From Bugula neritina (taxonomy: Eukaryota > Bryozoa > Gymnolaemata > Cheilostomatida > Bugulidae): DNA of 62,000 bases. Position 1 is the first letter of the stretch; every line of letters starts with the position of its first letter. The notes under the pieces were generated by a model. That model ran no database searches and had not been told where the DNA came from. It was given only the letters and a program-made list of their open reading frames with translations. The translations under genes were made by a program, and so were the position numbers. Where the stretch lies: the NCBI GenBank assembly GCA_964035545.1, contig OZ037772.1:2302501-2364500 (forward strand), given 5' to 3'. Positions 60,967 through 62,000 of this stretch are shown in pieces.

Positions 60967-60980
60967 CTTTGATGTACACT

Positions 60981-60998
60981 ATCCCACCGCTGCCACCA
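60981..60998 (-). other. Primer binding site, tRNA-Leu
   Basis: One base inside the 5' LTR. The plus strand ATCCCACCGCTGCCACCA equals the 3' end, with CCA, of animal tRNA-Leu of the AAG type as I recall it, giving an 18-nt match. Confidence 0.75.
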
Positions 60999-60999
60999 C

Positions 61000-61304
61000 T
61001 GTTATGTTTTTCAGATTTAGGGTCGATGTGCAACCAAGAGAGTCTATTTATCACTAGAGAAACTTCACCGAGATAAGTCGAGTAGATATCGTTGTATTTT
61101 AATACAAGAACACATAATAAAAATCTAATATACAACAGTAATAATGCACACGTCTAATTAATTTACAGCACTGTCCTCAACTGAGCTAGTAGCGCGAAGC
61201 TGCTACTATTACTCATAACAGCCTAGCTAATTGGCTAATACATTGTTCCGGGTCAATACGCAACCTTGCGTATAGTGTTGCTGGTAGCTCCACGAGCCAC
61301 CACA
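61000..61304 (-). repeat. 5' LTR of the Ty3/gypsy element
   Basis: 305 bp, on the plus strand TGTTATG...CCACCACA, followed by the target duplication AATAC at 61305-61309. Confidence 0.95.
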
Positions 61305-61417
61305 ATACCTTACAGTTGCTATAAATGTAAGACTAGTAAATTGGATGCAAATAGGCACGGTAATACTATTTAATTTATGCTATTTTTGAAATTTGTAGTA
61401 AATATTCGGCATGTATT

Positions 61418-61434
61418 ATATATATATATATATG

Positions 61435-61516
<82 letters not shown>

Positions 61517-62000
61517 TATTATATATATATTATACATTATATATATATTATATTATATATATTATACAAGTATAATAATATTATATATAATATATATATA
61601 TTATAATAATATATATATATTATAATAATATATTATATATTATTATATTATATATTATATTATATATATATTATATATATAATATCATATATAATATATT
61701 ATTATATTATATATTATATTATATATGATATATATATATTATAATAATATATTATACATTAATATATTATATATGATATATATCTAATAATATCATATAT
61801 AATATATATATATACACATATATATATAATATAATATTATATTATATATTATATTATATATATACTATATATATATTATATATATATAATAATGTCATAT
61901 ATAATATATAAAATATATTATTATATTATATATTATATTATATATATAATAATATCATATATAATATATTATTATATTATATATTAAATTATATACATTA
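61418..62000. repeat. AT-only simple repeats to the window edge
   Basis: TA repeats followed by TATATTATA-type and ATATCATATATAATA-type words with many small palindromes. No gene. Confidence 0.95.

Larger units (their letters stand above)
53995..61304 (-). mobile_element. Ty3/gypsy LTR retrotransposon, complete structure
   Basis: Two direct 305-bp LTRs (TG...CA) bound the element and are flanked by the 5-bp duplication AATAC (53990-53994 and 61305-61309). Three differences between the LTRs were seen, so the insertion is recent. On the minus strand the order is LTR, primer site, gag, protease, RT, RNase H, integrase, extra ORF, purine tract, LTR, as in Ty3/gypsy. The GC content is clearly above that of its surroundings. 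Frame changes and stops make this copy unable to encode intact proteins as read. Confidence 0.95.

Overview
The window looks like nuclear DNA of an animal, probably an early-branching aquatic invertebrate such as a sponge; the species is not proven. The reasons are spliced genes with short introns, a RING/B-box/coiled-coil/propeller gene of TRIM type, collagen-like Gly-X-Y exons beside Cys-rich exons, a SPOP-like MATH/BTB pseudogene, and animal-type mobile elements (jockey-superfamily LINE, Penelope-like, hAT-like, Ty3/gypsy). The host DNA is AT-rich. The Ty3/gypsy element at the right is visibly GC-rich and stands apart.

Layout. 1-5.65 kb: a plus-strand gene for a DUF2358 / C6orf136-like protein in at least eight exons; several introns are filled with private minisatellites. 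5.65-7.4 kb: a second plus-strand gene of five exons for an unrecognised Cys-containing protein; its last exon lies in a ~310-bp repeat that recurs at 26.7 kb. 8.4-8.7 kb: a minus-strand candidate terminal exon. 10.7-15.8 kb: a 5.1-kb palindromic mobile element with ~1.18-kb inverted arms around a decayed gene of a widespread, functionally unassigned invertebrate repeat family (signatures HALTGCD, EADTRLILHA, LEQTLN..SK..GGIIGI). 16.1-19.2 kb: an apparently intact LINE with one 967-codon ORF and a (TCAA)n tail. 19-30 kb: AT-rich DNA with small exons, a DUF4806-like gene, three gag fragments, a C2H2 zinc-finger scrap and a perfect-looking hairpin. 30.7-31.2 kb: SPOP-like pseudogene. 32.7-33.5 kb: hAT remnant. 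34.8-35.4 kb: Penelope-like RT fragment.

36.1-43.25 kb: a minus-strand TRIM-type gene in seven phase-compatible exons (620 codons), with one in-frame TAG after which the frame continues through the rest of the propeller and a final spliced exon. 44.9-45.2 kb: a GIY-YIG fragment of a second Penelope-like copy. 45.9-50.7 kb: minus-strand exons of a Cys-rich and collagen-like, probably extracellular protein, partly damaged, with large minisatellites in its introns. 50.75-52.3 kb: a 26-bp satellite of about 60 copies.

53,995-61,304: a complete Ty3/gypsy element on the minus strand with 305-bp LTRs (three differences seen by eye), a 5-bp target duplication AATAC, an 18-nt primer site matching tRNA-Leu, gag, protease, RT, RNase H, integrase with GPY/F module, and an extra zinc-finger/coiled-coil ORF downstream of integrase. 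It is young by its LTRs yet carries several stops and frame changes. The window ends in AT-rich simple repeats.

No operon-like cooperation exists here. The points most worth follow-up are the palindromic element, the extra ORF of the Ty3 element, the TRIM gene stop codon, and the intron-filling minisatellites, one of which keeps the reading frame open if its intron is retained.
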